DNA from: Kosakonia quasisacchari
Lineage (GTDB): Bacteria > Pseudomonadota > Gammaproteobacteria > Enterobacterales > Enterobacteriaceae
Assembly: GCF_004331415.1 (NCBI RefSeq)
Contig: NZ_SJOP01000002.1
Location: 248,001-312,000, forward strand
Direction of reading: 5' to 3'
DNA length: 64,000 bases
Below the pieces are notes generated by a model that did not search any database, was not told the DNA's origin, and saw nothing but the letters and a program-made list of their open reading frames with translations. Each line of letters opens with the position of its first letter. Positions within the stretch are counted from its first letter, which is position 1. The translations under genes were made by a program, and so were the position numbers. Shown here in pieces: positions 1 to 10,757 of the stretch.

Positions 1-1310
1 CTGAAGGTGTATGGGCCTTCGGTGAATTTCACTTTCTGACCGTGCATATAAGAAACGCCGACGTCGACAGAAGCATCTTTATTAAATGCATAAGTCGCAC
101 CAGTACTCAGCCAGAGGCGATCCTGATCCGGGATGGAAATGGAGCGTTTGTCTGCCGGAACCGGGCTGTCATCGAAGGCGATACCGGCACGGAAGGTCCA
201 GTTATCATCCATGTAATAGGTCGTACCCAGCGCGATACGGTAGGCGTCTTTAAAGCTTTCATCTTTATAGAACAGCGTCTGGCCGTTGTTACCGGTCGCT
301 TTCAGCTCCTGGAACTGGCTCCAACTGGTATACGTCAGGCTATAGTGAACGGCCCACTGCGGATCAACACGGTTGTAGCCCGACACTTCCCACATTTCCG
401 GCAGGTGCAATGAGAGCGAACCGTTGGTGGTGGAACCGCCAGTGCCATACGGCAAGCCCAGACCCAGCGCGGCATTGATCGGGTTCAGCGTCGCAGGCAG
501 GCTGCTCTTATAATCGCCGTCGAAGTCGACTTTTACTTCAGAGCGATAAGTGAAGGCGTAGCGGTTGTTTTTATCCAGCTCGTAGAGAATACCGGCGTTC
601 CAGCCAAAGCCCCATTCATCACCTTTCAGGTGGGCGATTTGCGTATCGCGGCTAATGCCGCCAGCCTGCGCACCAATCGCGGCAGCCTGTTGCGCGCTCA
701 ACTGACCGGATTGCACCAGCCCTGGCAGACCTGCGCCGATGATTTGCGGCAGATCGCCCGCGTAGCGCTCAACTTTCGCTTTGGCGTAAACGGCGTCGAA
801 ACCGAGGCCGAAGCTCCAGTGGCTATCCAGACGATACGCGCCGCTCAGGTTGAGGTTCAGCGTTTCGAGGTCGGTTTTACCGCCCATCGAACCGGCGGCG
901 TAGTTGTTGTTGAACTCGGTGGCCAGACCGTAGTTAGAGGTCACGGACGCGCCCCAGCCAAATTGATCGTTAATCGGTGCAACAAAGTGCAGGTTCGGTA
1001 TCCACGCGGTTGGAGCAATATTGTCCTGGCTGGCATTGTTGCCAATCGCAGAACGGCCCGTCACGTTAACATCCGGATCGACAAATACCGCACCGCCAGA
1101 GAAAGTTGGGCGATCGAACATTGTGATCAGCGCCGGGTTGCGGCTGACGTTGCCCGCATCATCAGCGATGGCACCTTCACCGGAATAAGCTCGGCCAAGG
1201 CCAGAGGATGAAAACTCGTTGAGTTGAAAGCCTGCAGACCAGGCCTGGGTAGAAACGATTGCCACTGCGACTGCCAGAGCAGACTTGGTAAACCGGGTTT
1301 TCTGGCTCAT
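1..1310 (-). CDS. fadL: Long-chain fatty acid outer-membrane transporter FadL (3' end cut by window)
   Basis: Outer-membrane beta-barrel that imports long-chain fatty acids for beta-oxidation. The reverse-strand reading starts at the ATG 1308-1310 with [14 protein letters not shown], a signal peptide ending near AWSA, then mature [17 protein letters not shown], the conserved N-terminal hatch of FadL. Later segments such as [26 protein letters not shown] and [12 protein letters not shown] are also FadL-like. About 436 codons are present. The E. coli protein has about 446 residues, so only the last strand and C-terminal Phe should be missing. The gene is divergent from yfcZ; FadR- and CRP-like sites lie in the shared upstream region. 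The only real limit on this call is the missing 3' end. Confidence 0.96.
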   Translation of the reverse strand, partial: MSQKTRFTKSALAVAVAIVSTQAWSAGFQLNEFSSSGLGRAYSGEGAIADDAGNVSRNPALITMFDRPTFSGGAVFVDPDVNVTGRSAIGNNASQDNIAPTAWIPNLHFVAPINDQFGWGASVTSNYGLATEFNNNYAAGSMGGKTDLETLNLNLSGAYRLDSHWSFGLGFDAVYAKAKVERYAGDLPQIIGAGLPGLVQSGQLSAQQAAAIGAQAGGISRDTQIAHLKGDEWGFGWNAGILYELDKNNRYAFTYRSEVKVDFDGDYKSSLPATLNPINAALGLGLPYGTGGSTTNGSLSLHLPEMWEVSGYNRVDPQWAVHYSLTYTSWSQFQELKATGNNGQTLFYKDESFKDAYRIALGTTYYMDDNWTFRAGIAFDDSPVPADKRSISIPDQDRLWLSTGATYAFNKDASVDVGVSYMHGQKVKFTEGPYTF

Positions 1311-1426
1311 GACCATAACCTCATTCGAAATCGATTTATTTTTATTCAAACTATGTTACGCGGTGTAACAGGAGCGCGAAGTGTAGGGTCTGAGGTACAT
1401 CTGAGAAATCAGACCAGTGGCGGAAG

Positions 1427-1443
1427 TATAGGTCTGACCAGAG
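1427..1443. promoter_or_regulatory. FadR-like operator upstream of fadL
   Basis: The word GGTCTGACC at 1431-1439 matches the palindromic core of FadR operators (TGGTCNGACCA). It lies 120 bp before the fadL start. A second half-site, GACCAG, sits at 1411-1416. FadR repression of fadL is established in E. coli; here it is inferred from the motif. Confidence 0.65.
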
Positions 1444-1567
1444 GAGATGTTGCAAGTATGTATATAAGTTTTTTCAATTGTGATCTTCGAAACGGGATCT
1501 GCTCAGCAAAATTACCCCTGGTGTTAATCAGTCGATTAGCTGATTCTTGTTTTAGATCATTTTTAAG

Positions 1568-1583
1568 TGTGATTTCGGTCACT
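1568..1583. promoter_or_regulatory. CRP-like site between fadL and yfcZ
   Basis: TGTGA-tttcgg-TCACT fits the CRP consensus (TGTGA-N6-TCACA) with one mismatch in the second half. It lies 258 bp before fadL and 106 bp before yfcZ. CRP activation of fad genes is known. Which of the two divergent genes this site serves is not resolved. Confidence 0.6.
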
Positions 1584-1688
1584 TATCACCACTTGCGGAA
1601 TTAACGACTGGAGCCACATTCCCTCGCGGCGTAAAATATGCGCAACGTTTATTTGGCACCTTGGGTGCGAATTCAGAGGAAATCTACC

Positions 1689-1973
1689 ATGAGTAAATGC
1701 AGTGCTGATGAAACCCCGGTTTGCTGCTGTATGGATGTTGGCACCATTATGGACAACTCCGACTGCACCGCCTCTTACAGCCGCGTGTTCACTAACCGCG
1801 CCGACGCTGACGAAACTCTGGCTGCGTTGAGCGCCAGAGCTCGCAGCGTGGAATCCGATCCTTGCCAAATCACCTCTACGTTTACAGAAGTAGCCGAAGG
1901 TGTGCGCCTGGATATCGATTTTGTCTTCGCTTGTGAAGCCGAAACGCTGATTTTCCAGCTTGGTCTGCGTTAA
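1689..1973 (+). CDS. yfcZ: YfcZ/YiiS family protein (DUF406)
   Basis: Small 94-residue protein matching E. coli YfcZ, of unknown function. The start at 1689 is chosen because AGAGGA lies eight bases upstream and the product then begins MSKCSADETP, as in the family. The frame is open further upstream but has no supporting signal. The N-terminal third is Cys-rich (TPVCCCMDVG, then NSDC). The rest is acidic, with a short beta-rich C-terminus. It lies between fadL and fadIJ, as in E. coli, and is followed by a strong terminator, so it is probably monocistronic. Confidence 0.9.
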   Translation: MSKCSADETPVCCCMDVGTIMDNSDCTASYSRVFTNRADADETLAALSARARSVESDPCQITSTFTEVAEGVRLDIDFVFACEAETLIFQLGLR

Positions 1974-1984
1974 TTATCCCCGCC

Positions 1985-2015
1985 AACGCTCCCGCCCAAC
2001 GGGAGCGTTTTGTTT
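1985..2015 (+). terminator. Rho-independent terminator of yfcZ
   Basis: A 10-bp stem AACGCTCCCG/CGGGAGCGTT with a 5-nt loop is followed by a T-rich tail. It lies 11 bp after the yfcZ stop. Confidence 0.85.
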
Positions 2016-2090
2016 AAGTTTCTCTGTGCCTTAGCTCCCATTTTTTTCTCCCTCCCATTGGCTAAATGTAAAAAATTGGTTAAGACTGTT

Positions 2091-2107
2091 ATCAGGTCAG
2101 ACCACTT
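2091..2107. promoter_or_regulatory. FadR-like operator upstream of fadIJ
   Basis: ATCAGGTCAGACCACTT contains the palindromic core GGTCAGACC (2095-2103) of the FadR consensus. It lies 31-47 bp before the fadI start. FadR regulation of fadIJ is established in E. coli. Confidence 0.65.
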
Positions 2108-2137
2108 TATGCATCACGCTGTTAACAGGGGAGTGTT

Positions 2138-3445
2138 ATGAAGGCATTACCGCTTGTCACCCGCCAGGGCGACCGCATTGCCATTGTCAGTGGGTTACGT
2201 ACCCCTTTTGCGCGCCAGGCTACCGTTTTTCACGGCGTGCCAGCCATTGATCTTGGCAAAATGGTGGTGGGAGAGATGCTGGCACGCAGCGAAATTCCCC
2301 CCGATGTAATTGAACAACTGGTCTTTGGCCAGGTGGTTCAAATGCCAGAAGCGCCGAATATTGCGCGCGAAATTGTGCTTGGCACCGGCATGAGTGTGCA
2401 TACCGACGCTTACAGCGTAAGCCGCGCCTGCGCGACCAGCTTCCAGGCGGTGGCGAACGTCACCGAAAGCTTGCTGGCGGGCACCATTCGTGCCGGTATC
2501 GCCGGTGGCGCAGACTCATCTTCAGTGCTGCCGATTGGTGTCAGCAAAAAACTGGCGCGAACGCTGGTGGATGCCAATAAAGCGCGCAGCATGGGGCAAA
2601 AACTGAAACTCTTCTCGCGCCTGCGTCTGCGCGATCTGCTGCCGGTTCCTCCGGCGGTGGCGGAATATTCCACCGGCCTGCGCATGGGCGACACCGCGGA
2701 ACAGATGGCGAAAACGTACGGTATCAGCCGTGAGCAGCAAGATGCGCTGGCGCACCGCTCGCACCAGCTTGCCGCACAGGCTTGGGCGGAAGGTAAACTG
2801 GCAGAAGAGGTGATGACCGCTTACGCACCGCCGTTTCGTGACCCGGTCGAAAAAGATAACAACGTACGCACAAACTCAAGCCTGGCGGATTATGCCAAAC
2901 TGCGCCCGGCGTTTGATCGCCAACACGGCACGGTGACAGCGGCCAATAGTACGCCGCTTACCGATGGCGCAGCGGCGGTGATCCTGATGACAGAATCCCG
3001 CGCCAAAGAACTGGGGTTAGTGCCACTGGGATACCTGCGCAGCTATGCGTTTACCGCGATTGATGTGCGTGAAGATATGTTACTTGGCCCGGCGTGGGCA
3101 ACGCCGTTAGCGCTGGAGCGCGCCGGATTATCAATGGCGGATTTAACCCTGCTTGATATGCATGAAGCCTTTGCTGCGCAAACGCTGAGCAACCTGAAGC
3201 TGATGGCCAGCGAGCGTTTCGCCCGCGAGGTGCTGGGGCGTTCTCAGGCAACTGGCGAAGTGGATGACAGTAAATTTAACGTGCTTGGCGGCTCTATCGC
3301 TTATGGGCATCCGTTTGCCGCTACCGGTGCGCGTATGATCACGCAGACCCTGCATGAGCTGCGCCGTCGTGGCGGCGGTTTTGGGCTGGTGACGGCCTGC
3401 GCAGCAGGCGGTCTGGGTGCTGCAATGGTTCTGGAGGCAGAGTAA
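2138..3445 (+). CDS. fadI: 3-ketoacyl-CoA thiolase FadI
   Basis: Beta subunit of the FadIJ complex; cleaves 3-ketoacyl-CoA with CoA to acetyl-CoA and a shortened acyl-CoA. The 435 residues match the usual length of 436. The nucleophilic Cys98 lies in SRACATSF. The C-terminal half carries [16 protein letters not shown], with the catalytic His, and [10 protein letters not shown], with the second Cys. A GGGGAG ribosome site precedes the ATG. The stop overlaps the fadJ start by one base (TAATG), so the two are translationally coupled. An upstream FadR-like operator suggests induction by long-chain fatty acids. The Fad(IJ) system serves anaerobic and aerobic beta-oxidation in E. coli. Confidence 0.97.
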   Translation: MKALPLVTRQGDRIAIVSGLRTPFARQATVFHGVPAIDLGKMVVGEMLARSEIPPDVIEQLVFGQVVQMPEAPNIAREIVLGTGMSVHTDAYSVSRACATSFQAVANVTESLLAGTIRAGIAGGADSSSVLPIGVSKKLARTLVDANKARSMGQKLKLFSRLRLRDLLPVPPAVAEYSTGLRMGDTAEQMAKTYGISREQQDALAHRSHQLAAQAWAEGKLAEEVMTAYAPPFRDPVEKDNNVRTNSSLADYAKLRPAFDRQHGTVTAANSTPLTDGAAAVILMTESRAKELGLVPLGYLRSYAFTAIDVREDMLLGPAWATPLALERAGLSMADLTLLDMHEAFAAQTLSNLKLMASERFAREVLGRSQATGEVDDSKFNVLGGSIAYGHPFAATGARMITQTLHELRRRGGGFGLVTACAAGGLGAAMVLEAE

Positions 3446-5592
3446 TGACCACAACATCGGCATTTACCCTTAGTGTGCGTCCCGACAATGTTGCAGTGGT
3501 CGTTATTGATGTACCGAACGAGAAGATGAACACGCTGAAAGCGGAGTTCGCAACGGACGTTCGCGCCATTCTCAAGCAGATCCGCGATAACAAAGCCTTG
3601 CGCGGCGTGGTGTTTATCTCGGCCAAGCCGGACAACTTTATTGCCGGTGCGGATATCAATATGATCGCCCGCTGCCAGACGGCGAAAGAGGCAGAGGAGC
3701 TGGCCCGTCAGGGACAGCAACTGATGGCGGAAATCCACGCGCTGCCGATCCCGGTCATTGCCGCGATTAATGGCCCTTGCCTCGGCGGTGGGCTGGAGCT
3801 GGCGCTGGCGTGTCACCGCCGGATTTGTACGAACGACGCCAAAACGGTGCTGGGATTACCGGAAGTGCAGTTGGGCTTGTTGCCAGGTTCTGGCGGTACG
3901 CAGCGTTTACCGCGCCTGATTGGCGTGAGTACCGCGCTGGAGATGATCCTCACCGGTAAACAGTTACGCCCACGACAGGCATTAAAAGTGGGCCTGGTTG
4001 ACGATGTGGTTCCGCCTTCCATTTTGCTGGACGCCGCCGTCGGGCTGGTTTCGCAGGGGCGTCCTGCCAGCCGCCATTTATCCGTGCGCGAGCGCATCCT
4101 TGCCGGGCCGCTTGGCCGCACTTTTCTGTTCCGCATGGTGGCAAAGAAAACAGAGCAGAAAACGCAGGGGAATTATCCTGCCGCGTCGCGCATTCTCTCA
4201 GTGATTGAAACCGGCCTTGCCCAGGGGCGCAGCAGCGGTTATGACGCCGAAGCCCGCGCGTTTGGCCAACTGGCGATGACGCCGCAATCGCAGGCGCTGC
4301 GGCATCTCTTCTTTACCAGTACCGATATTAAAAAAGATCCTGGCAGCGTCGTCGAACCTGGCCCGCTTAACAGTGTGGGCGTGCTGGGCGGCGGGTTGAT
4401 GGGCGGCGGTATCGCGTTTGTCACCGCCAGCAAAGGCGGTTTGCCGGTTCGCATTAAAGATATTAACGCGAAGGGCATTAACCATGCGCTGAAATACAGT
4501 TGGGAACAACTGGATAAAAAAGTACGCCGCCGTTACCTGAAACCCGCCGAGCGCGACAGCCAGATGGCGAAGATCTCCGGCTCGCTGGATTATCGTGGCT
4601 TCGCTCACCGCGATCTGGTGATTGAAGCGGTGTTCGAAGATTTAGCGTTAAAGCAGAAGATGGTGACTGAAGTTGAAGCCAACTGCGCAGCGCATACCAT
4701 TTTCGCCTCCAATACGTCGTCTTTACCTATCGGGGATATTGCTGCGAAGGCGGCGCGTCCGGAAAAAGTTATCGGATTACATTTTTTCAGCCCGGTGGAA
4801 AAAATGCCGCTGGTTGAGGTGATTCCCCATGTCGGTACTGATGAGCAGACCATTGCCACGACGGTGAAGCTGGCGAAAAAACAAGGTAAGACGCCCATTG
4901 TGGTGGCAGATAAAGCCGGGTTTTACGTTAACCGTATCCTCGCGCCTTACATTAATGAAGCGATGCGTTTGTTAAGCGAAGGACAACGCATTGAAACGAT
5001 CGATCAAGCGCTGGTGAAATTCGGTTTCCCGGTTGGGCCCATTCAGTTGCTGGATGAAGTAGGGATCGATACCGGCACCAAAATTATTCCGGTGCTGGAA
5101 GCCGCCTACGGTGAACGTTTTAGCGCGCCTGCAAGTGTGGTTAACGCAATCTTGAATGACGATCGCAAAGGCAGAAAAAATGAGCGCGGTTTCTATCTTT
5201 ACCCGGCGAAAGGGCGTAAAAGCAAAAAGCAGCCAGACCCCTCTATCTACCGTTTGATTGGTGTTTCCGATGGCACGCCGTTACCGCCTCAACAGATAGC
5301 AGAACGGTGCGTGATGTTGATGTTGAACGAAGCGGCTCGCTGCTTTGATGAACAGGTGATTCGCAGTGCGCGAGATGGTGATATTGGCGCCGTGTTTGGC
5401 ATTGGTTTCCCACCGTTTTTGGGCGGGCCATTCCACTATATGGATGCACTGGGCGTAAGCGAAGTGGTGGCGACACTACAGCGTTTACAAGTTCAATATG
5501 GCGAGCGTTTTGCCCCTTGTGAGCCGTTGTTGCGTATGGCGGAACAAGGTGTAACTTTCTGGCCGACAATAGAAACTGAACGTGTCAGTTAG
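3445..5592 (+). CDS. fadJ: Multifunctional fatty acid oxidation complex alpha subunit FadJ
   Basis: Bifunctional enoyl-CoA hydratase/3-hydroxyacyl-CoA dehydrogenase, partner of FadI. The 715 residues match E. coli FadJ (714). The N-terminal crotonase domain (about 1-190) has the catalytic glutamates Glu118 ([11 protein letters not shown]) and Glu140 ([14 protein letters not shown]). The C-terminal dehydrogenase has a Rossmann motif near 312-322 ([12 protein letters not shown]) and [14 protein letters not shown] with His446. The start is the ATG overlapping the fadI stop. All key residues are present, so it should be active. Confidence 0.97.
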   Translation: MTTTSAFTLSVRPDNVAVVVIDVPNEKMNTLKAEFATDVRAILKQIRDNKALRGVVFISAKPDNFIAGADINMIARCQTAKEAEELARQGQQLMAEIHALPIPVIAAINGPCLGGGLELALACHRRICTNDAKTVLGLPEVQLGLLPGSGGTQRLPRLIGVSTALEMILTGKQLRPRQALKVGLVDDVVPPSILLDAAVGLVSQGRPASRHLSVRERILAGPLGRTFLFRMVAKKTEQKTQGNYPAASRILSVIETGLAQGRSSGYDAEARAFGQLAMTPQSQALRHLFFTSTDIKKDPGSVVEPGPLNSVGVLGGGLMGGGIAFVTASKGGLPVRIKDINAKGINHALKYSWEQLDKKVRRRYLKPAERDSQMAKISGSLDYRGFAHRDLVIEAVFEDLALKQKMVTEVEANCAAHTIFASNTSSLPIGDIAAKAARPEKVIGLHFFSPVEKMPLVEVIPHVGTDEQTIATTVKLAKKQGKTPIVVADKAGFYVNRILAPYINEAMRLLSEGQRIETIDQALVKFGFPVGPIQLLDEVGIDTGTKIIPVLEAAYGERFSAPASVVNAILNDDRKGRKNERGFYLYPAKGRKSKKQPDPSIYRLIGVSDGTPLPPQQIAERCVMLMLNEAARCFDEQVIRSARDGDIGAVFGIGFPPFLGGPFHYMDALGVSEVVATLQRLQVQYGERFAPCEPLLRMAEQGVTFWPTIETERVS

Positions 5593-5800
5593 TGTCTAAA
5601 AAAGTAATTCTGTTATACCTCAGGGCCTTCACGGTTATTTAATAAACAGTGATTGACTATACTTGCGCCATTGAGGTAAAAAACAGCGTTTCATTCAACG
5701 AATGGATCAGGCACAATGCCGGCCATTAATATTTTCCGATGTCGTGAAATGATTTTGCGGTGAAAGTATTAATGATTCTGGTTAACAAAAGCGGTGCAAT

Positions 5801-6286
5801 ATGCAAGTTTTTATCATGCGTCACGGCGACGCTGCCCTCGATGCAGCCAGTGACTCGGTTCGTCCCTTGACCCCTTGTGGCTGTGACGAAACCCGTCAAA
5901 TGGCAACATGGTTGAAAGGCCAAAAAGTGGATATTGAACGTGTTCTGGTCAGCCCTTTTTTACGTGCTGAACAGACGCTGAATAAGGTAGGGGAGTGTAT
6001 GAACCTGCCTGACAACGTGGATGTCCTGCCGGAATTGACGCCCTGTGGCGATATCGGCCTGGTTAGCGCTTATTTGCAGGCGCTGGCAAATGAAGGTACT
6101 TCCGCCGTGCTGGTGATTTCTCACCTGCCGCTGGTTGGATACCTGGTGTCCGAGCTCTGCCCGGGTGAAGCGCCGCCGATGTTTACTACATCCGCTATCG
6201 CCAGCGTCACGCTGGATGAAGACGGGAAAGGTGTCTTTAACTGGCAAATGAGTCCCTGCAACCTGAAGATGCCAAAAGCTATCTGA
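5801..6286 (+). CDS. sixA: Phosphohistidine phosphatase SixA
   Basis: Dephosphorylates phosphohistidine; in E. coli it acts on the HPt domain of ArcB and on the nitrogen PTS protein NPr. It is 161 residues, the same length as in E. coli. The histidine phosphatase motif RHGDA puts the nucleophile at His8, and a second catalytic His lies in VLVISHLPLVGYL. It follows fadJ after a gap of about 200 bp and is convergent with smrB. E. coli has a fimbrial gene cluster at this junction that is absent here. Confidence 0.95.
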   Translation: MQVFIMRHGDAALDAASDSVRPLTPCGCDETRQMATWLKGQKVDIERVLVSPFLRAEQTLNKVGECMNLPDNVDVLPELTPCGDIGLVSAYLQALANEGTSAVLVISHLPLVGYLVSELCPGEAPPMFTTSAIASVTLDEDGKGVFNWQMSPCNLKMPKAI

Positions 6287-6307
6287 TTCGCCGGACCATG
6301 AAAGATA

Positions 6308-6337
6308 AAGAGCCGCATTGCGCGGCTCTTGTCGTTT
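6308..6337. terminator. Convergent terminator between sixA and smrB
   Basis: A 9-bp stem AAGAGCCGC/GCGGCTCTT with loop ATTGC lies 22 bp after the sixA stop and just beyond the smrB stop. The A-rich and T-rich flanks could serve both strands. Confidence 0.75.
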
Positions 6338-6344
6338 CTGCGCT

Positions 6345-6896
6345 TCAGGGCAACTCCGGCGGTTGCCACTCTTCTACTTCAATAAGCACCAGTATCGCCG
6401 CATCGCCGCCATACTCTTTCGGTGCCTGGTGAAACGCCATCACATGCGGGTGCTGCGCCAGCCACAGCGGTGTTTGCTGCTTGAGAATATGTTTGCCGTG
6501 ACCGTGCATTACGCAGGCGCAAAACACATGTTCACGACGGCAGGCGGCAATCAACGCCCCCAGTTCCTGCTTCGCCTGAAGCTGGGTTAAACCGTGCAGA
6601 TCAAGAAACAATTCCGGGGCATAATCGCCGCGGCGAATCTTCTTTAGCTCAAAATGACTGACATCGTCGCGCACATATTTCACCGGACCTTCGGTATTTA
6701 GCAGCGGCTGGAACTCATCAGAAAAATAGTGGCTGTTATCGGCCTGCTCCTGCAATAACCGTTTCTCCGGCACTTCAGTGATTTTTTTTCGCGCCGGGCG
6801 ATGAACCACGGTGTCCTGCTTTATCTGGCGTGTACCGGTCATCAATTGCCGGAACAGTGCCTGTTCCTCCTCGCTAAGCGATGGTTTCTTTTTCAT
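6345..6896 (-). CDS. smrB: Ribosome rescue endonuclease SmrB
   Basis: Smr-domain endonuclease that cleaves mRNA at collided ribosomes. The 183 residues match E. coli SmrB (YfcN). A charged, probably flexible N-terminus (1-90, the ribosome-contacting hook in the family) is followed by the Smr domain with the D99-L100-H101-G signature (LDLHGLTQ) and H131-G-H-G ([10 protein letters not shown]), both needed for cleavage. It is divergent from prmB, the ribosomal protein uL3 methyltransferase gene. Confidence 0.95.
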   Translation of the reverse strand: MKKKPSLSEEEQALFRQLMTGTRQIKQDTVVHRPARKKITEVPEKRLLQEQADNSHYFSDEFQPLLNTEGPVKYVRDDVSHFELKKIRRGDYAPELFLDLHGLTQLQAKQELGALIAACRREHVFCACVMHGHGKHILKQQTPLWLAQHPHVMAFHQAPKEYGGDAAILVLIEVEEWQPPELP

Positions 6897-7062
6897 CTGC
6901 GCATCTCATCTTTTCTTTCTTTCAGTGTACCCGACTCATTGCGCCAGCGGTGCAGCAAAATGCATTTTTACCCCGCGCAGGCGCTTGAGAATGCTGATTT
7001 ATCGCCGTCTTCGTGGCAAACTAGCCGCCGAATTTAATGCGAGCATGCGCCTGGGGGATACC

Positions 7063-7995
7063 ATGGATAAAATTTTCGTCGACGAAGCAGTGAACGAACT
7101 GCACACCATTCAGGACATGTTGCGCTGGTCGGTAAGCCGATTTAGCGCCGCTAATATCTGGTACGGTCACGGCACCGACAACCCGTGGGACGAAGCGGTG
7201 CAACTGGTGTTGCCAACGCTCTACCTGCCGCTGGATATCCCGGAAGATATGCGCACCGCGCGCCTGACCTCCAGCGAGCGCCACCGCATTGTTGAGCGCG
7301 TGATCCGCCGCGTTAACGAACGTATTCCGGTGGCTTACCTCACCAATAAAGCCTGGTTTTGCGGCCACGAATTTTATGTCGATGAGCGCGTGCTGGTGCC
7401 GCGTTCGCCGATTGGCGAGCTGATTAACAACCATTTTGCTGGTCTTATCGATGAACAGCCGAAGCATATTCTTGATATGTGTACCGGCAGCGGTTGTATC
7501 GCGATTGCTTGCGCTTATGCCTTCCCGGAAGCGGAAGTGGACGCTGTCGATATCTCCACGGATGCGTTGGCGGTAACCGAGCATAACATCGAAGAGCACG
7601 GGCTGATTCACCACGTGACGCCGATCCGCTCCGACGTATTCCGCGACTTGCCGAAAGTGCAGTACGACCTGATTGTGACCAACCCGCCGTACGTTGACGA
7701 AGAAGATATGGCTGACCTGCCGTCAGAGTATCGTCACGAGCCGGAACTTGGCCTGGCCTCCGGCAGCGATGGTCTGAAACTGACGCGTCGCATCCTCGCC
7801 TGTGCGCCGGATTACCTCTCTGACAACGGTATCCTGATTTGTGAAGTGGGTAACAGCATGGTACATCTGATGGAACAATATCCGGACGTACCGTTCACCT
7901 GGCTGGAGTTTGATAACGGCGGGGACGGCGTCTTTATGTTGACCAAAGCGCAGCTTATCGCCGCTCGCGAGCACTTCAGCATTTATAAAGATTAA
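7063..7995 (+). CDS. prmB: Ribosomal protein uL3 glutamine N5-methyltransferase PrmB
   Basis: SAM-dependent methyltransferase for a glutamine of ribosomal protein L3. The start at 7063 is chosen because GGGGA lies just upstream and the product then begins [13 protein letters not shown], as in the family (310 residues, same as E. coli). The frame stays open upstream into the smrB leader but is not conserved. The SAM-binding loop [10 protein letters not shown] and the catalytic NPPY motif ([12 protein letters not shown]) are intact. It is followed after 37 bp by aroC, as in E. coli. Confidence 0.95.
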   Translation: MDKIFVDEAVNELHTIQDMLRWSVSRFSAANIWYGHGTDNPWDEAVQLVLPTLYLPLDIPEDMRTARLTSSERHRIVERVIRRVNERIPVAYLTNKAWFCGHEFYVDERVLVPRSPIGELINNHFAGLIDEQPKHILDMCTGSGCIAIACAYAFPEAEVDAVDISTDALAVTEHNIEEHGLIHHVTPIRSDVFRDLPKVQYDLIVTNPPYVDEEDMADLPSEYRHEPELGLASGSDGLKLTRRILACAPDYLSDNGILICEVGNSMVHLMEQYPDVPFTWLEFDNGGDGVFMLTKAQLIAAREHFSIYKD

Positions 7996-8032
7996 AACGA
8001 CGCTCAACACAGACAACGACAACGGAGCCGTG

Positions 8033-9118
8033 ATGGCAGGAAACACAATTGGACAACTCTTTCGCGTAACCACCTTCGGCGAATCGCACGGCCTGGCGCT
8101 CGGCTGTATTGTCGACGGCGTGCCGCCGGGCATTCCGCTGACGGAAGCGGATCTGCAACACGATCTGGACAGACGCCGCCCGGGGACATCGCGCTACACC
8201 ACCCAGCGCCGCGAGCCGGATCAGGTGAAAATTCTCTCCGGCGTGTTTGAAGGCGTGACCACCGGCACCAGTATTGGTCTGCTGATTGAAAACACCGATC
8301 AGCGTTCGCAGGATTACGGCGCGATTAAAGATCTGTTCCGTCCGGGGCATGCGGATTACACCTACGAACAAAAATATGGTGTGCGCGATTATCGTGGCGG
8401 TGGTCGTTCTTCTGCCCGTGAAACGGCGATGCGCGTGGCGGCTGGCGCTATTGCGAAAAAGTATCTGGCGCAGAAATTTGGCATTGTTATTCGCGGCTGT
8501 CTGACGCAAATGGGCGATATCCCGCTGGAGATTAAAGCGTGGGATCAGGTGGAGCAGAATCCGTTTTTCTGCCCGGACCCCGATAAAATTGACGCGCTGG
8601 ATGAGCTGATGCGCGGCCTGAAAAAAGAGGGTGATTCCATTGGCGCGAAAGTCACTGTCGTCGCCGATGGCGTACCGGCAGGTCTTGGTGAACCGGTGTT
8701 TGACCGCCTTGATGCGGATATTGCCCATGCGCTGATGAGCATTAACGCGGTGAAAGGCGTTGAAATTGGCGATGGCTTTGAGGTGGTAAAACTGCGCGGC
8801 AGCGAAAACCGCGACGAAATCACCAAACAGGGCTTTCAGAGCAACCATGCGGGCGGCATTTTAGGCGGTATCAGCAGCGGCCAGCAAATTATCGCCAATA
8901 TCGCGCTGAAACCAACCTCAAGCATCACCGTGCCCGGGAAGACGATCAACCGATTCGGCGATGAGGTCGAAATGATCACCAAAGGTCGTCATGATCCGTG
9001 TGTTGGCATTCGTGCCGTACCGATCGCTGAAGCGATGCTGGCGATTGTGTTAATGGATCACTTCCTGCGTCAGCGCGCGCAAAACGCTGATGTGATAACT
9101 GATATTCCACGCTGGTAA
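8033..9118 (+). CDS. aroC: Chorismate synthase
   Basis: Catalyses the FMN-dependent conversion of 5-enolpyruvylshikimate 3-phosphate to chorismate, the branch point to aromatic amino acids, folate and quinones. 361 residues, as in E. coli. Signatures include GESHG near residue 15, RPGHADY, and the [10 protein letters not shown] loop. An in-frame GTG directly precedes the ATG; the ATG at 8033 is preferred because GGAG (8024-8027) is then correctly spaced and the product begins [10 protein letters not shown]. mepA follows after two bases, so the two are likely cotranscribed. Confidence 0.97.
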   Translation: MAGNTIGQLFRVTTFGESHGLALGCIVDGVPPGIPLTEADLQHDLDRRRPGTSRYTTQRREPDQVKILSGVFEGVTTGTSIGLLIENTDQRSQDYGAIKDLFRPGHADYTYEQKYGVRDYRGGGRSSARETAMRVAAGAIAKKYLAQKFGIVIRGCLTQMGDIPLEIKAWDQVEQNPFFCPDPDKIDALDELMRGLKKEGDSIGAKVTVVADGVPAGLGEPVFDRLDADIAHALMSINAVKGVEIGDGFEVVKLRGSENRDEITKQGFQSNHAGGILGGISSGQQIIANIALKPTSSITVPGKTINRFGDEVEMITKGRHDPCVGIRAVPIAEAMLAIVLMDHFLRQRAQNADVITDIPRW

Positions 9119-9120
9119 TC

Positions 9121-9945
9121 ATGAAAAAAACGGCAATCGCCCTGTTTGCCCTGCTGGTGAGCGCAACTGCCATGGCGGCGACGCCATGGCAAAAACTGAC
9201 CCATCCCGTTGCCGGTAGCCCGCAATCTATCGGCGCGTTTTCCAATGGTTGTATCGTTGGCGCGCATGAACTGCCGCTGCAATCGGATCACTATCAGGTG
9301 ATGCGCACCGATCAACGGCGTTATTTCGGTCACCCGGATCTGGTGCTGTTCATTCAGCGCTTCAGCACGCAGGTCTACAATTTGGGGTTGGGCACCGTGC
9401 TGGTGGGCGATATGGGAATGCCAGCCGGTGGGCGCTTTAACGGCGGTCACGCCAGCCACCAATCGGGGCTGGATGTCGATATCTTCCTGCAACTGCCCAA
9501 AGCGCGCTGGAGCGCGGCGCAACTGCTGAAACCGCAAGCACTGGATCTGGTTTCCAGCGATGGCAAACAGGTGGTTCCCGCGCTGTGGAAGCCGGAAATC
9601 AGCAGCATGATCAAGCTGGCGGCAGAAGATAACGAGGTGACGCGTATCTTCGTTAACCCGGCAATCAAGCAGCAGCTTTGCCTTGATGCGGGTAGCGATC
9701 GTGACTGGCTGCGCAAAGTCCGCCCATGGTTCCAGCATCGCGCGCATATGCATGTGCGCCTGCGCTGCCCGGCGGACAGCCTGGAGTGTCAGGATCAACC
9801 GCTACCGCCGCCAGGCGATGGTTGCGGCGCAGAATTGCAAAGCTGGTTTGAACCGGCGAAGCCGGGTAGTTCAACGCCTGAGAAAAAGACGCCGCCGCCG
9901 TTGCCGCCGTCCTGCCAGGCTTTACTGGATGAACACGCACTCTGA
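9121..9945 (+). CDS. mepA: Penicillin-insensitive murein DD-endopeptidase MepA
   Basis: Periplasmic zinc LAS-family endopeptidase that cuts D-Ala-meso-DAP crosslinks in peptidoglycan. The 274-residue precursor starts with a signal peptide ([19 protein letters not shown]). Zinc ligands His113 and Asp120 lie in [13 protein letters not shown] and His211 in HRAHMHVRL. The C-terminal tail is rich in proline and lysine. The stop overlaps the yfcA ATG (TGATG), in a tightly packed operon with aroC upstream. Confidence 0.96.
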   Translation: MKKTAIALFALLVSATAMAATPWQKLTHPVAGSPQSIGAFSNGCIVGAHELPLQSDHYQVMRTDQRRYFGHPDLVLFIQRFSTQVYNLGLGTVLVGDMGMPAGGRFNGGHASHQSGLDVDIFLQLPKARWSAAQLLKPQALDLVSSDGKQVVPALWKPEISSMIKLAAEDNEVTRIFVNPAIKQQLCLDAGSDRDWLRKVRPWFQHRAHMHVRLRCPADSLECQDQPLPPPGDGCGAELQSWFEPAKPGSSTPEKKTPPPLPPSCQALLDEHAL

Positions 9946-10757
9946 TGGAACTCTTTCAACAACTGTTTATGGTGTCGCCGCTACTGCTGGTGACGCTTTT
10001 TTTTGTCTCGCTGTTAGCCGGGTTTATTGACGCGCTGGCGGGTGGTGGTGGTTTGTTAACCGTTCCGGCGTTAATGGCGGCGGGAATGTCTCCAGCGCAG
10101 GCGCTGGCGACCAACAAATTGCAGGCTTGCGGCGGTTCGCTTTCGGCATCGCTGTACTTTATTCGCCGTAAAGTGGTGAATCTCGCCGATCAGAAGCTCA
10201 ATATTCTGATGACCTTCATTGGCTCGACCACCGGCGCGCTGCTGGTGCAGCATGTGCAATCCGATGTGCTGCGCCAGATCCTGCCAATTCTGGTTATCTG
10301 TATTGGTCTCTATTTCCTGCTGATGCCACGGCTGGGTGAGGAGGATCGTCAGCGCCGCTTGTACGGCCTGCCTTTCGCGCTGGTTTCCGGCGGTTGTGTT
10401 GGTTTCTACGACGGTTTCTTTGGCCCGGGCGCAGGCTCGTTTTACGCGCTGGCGTTTGTCACGCTTGCGGGTTTCAACCTGGCAAAATCGACCGCTCATG
10501 CCAAAGTGCTGAATGCTACCTCCAACGTCGGCGGGCTGCTGCTGTTTATTATTGGCGGCAAAGTGGTGTGGGGCACTGGCTTTGTGATGCTGGCCGGGCA
10601 GTTTCTCGGCGCGCGCATGGGCTCGCGTCTGGTGCTCAGTAAAGGGCAAAAGCTCATTCGTCCGATGATTGTGATTGTCTCGGCGGTGATGAGCGCAAAA
10701 CTTCTCTATGACAGTCACGGGCAGGAGATCCTTCAGTATCTGGGGGTGAATGTATGA
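9945..10757 (+). CDS. yfcA: TSUP-family inner membrane transporter YfcA
   Basis: Integral membrane protein of the TauE/SafE (TSUP) family; substrate unknown. 270 residues (E. coli 269) with about eight hydrophobic segments. The family's glycine-rich repeats are visible twice: GFIDALAGGGGLLTVP near residue 25 and GFYDGFFGPGAGSFY near residue 153. Its start overlaps the mepA stop and its end overlaps epmC by four bases, so expression is coupled to both. Sulfur-containing or organic anion export is a family-level guess. Confidence 0.92.
   Translation: MELFQQLFMVSPLLLVTLFFVSLLAGFIDALAGGGGLLTVPALMAAGMSPAQALATNKLQACGGSLSASLYFIRRKVVNLADQKLNILMTFIGSTTGALLVQHVQSDVLRQILPILVICIGLYFLLMPRLGEEDRQRRLYGLPFALVSGGCVGFYDGFFGPGAGSFYALAFVTLAGFNLAKSTAHAKVLNATSNVGGLLLFIIGGKVVWGTGFVMLAGQFLGARMGSRLVLSKGQKLIRPMIVIVSAVMSAKLLYDSHGQEILQYLGVNV

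Larger units (their letters stand above)
1311..1688. other. Divergent fadL-yfcZ intergenic region
   Basis: This 378-bp gap holds the regulatory region of fadL (FadR- and CRP-like sites listed separately) and the yfcZ leader, with a Shine-Dalgarno word AGAGGA at 1676-1681. No gene was recognised in it. Confidence 0.7.

Noticed and set aside
6811..7062. N-terminal extension of PrmB by 84 codons
   Set aside because: The extension overlaps the divergent smrB gene, is not conserved, and a good ribosome site precedes the ATG at 7063.
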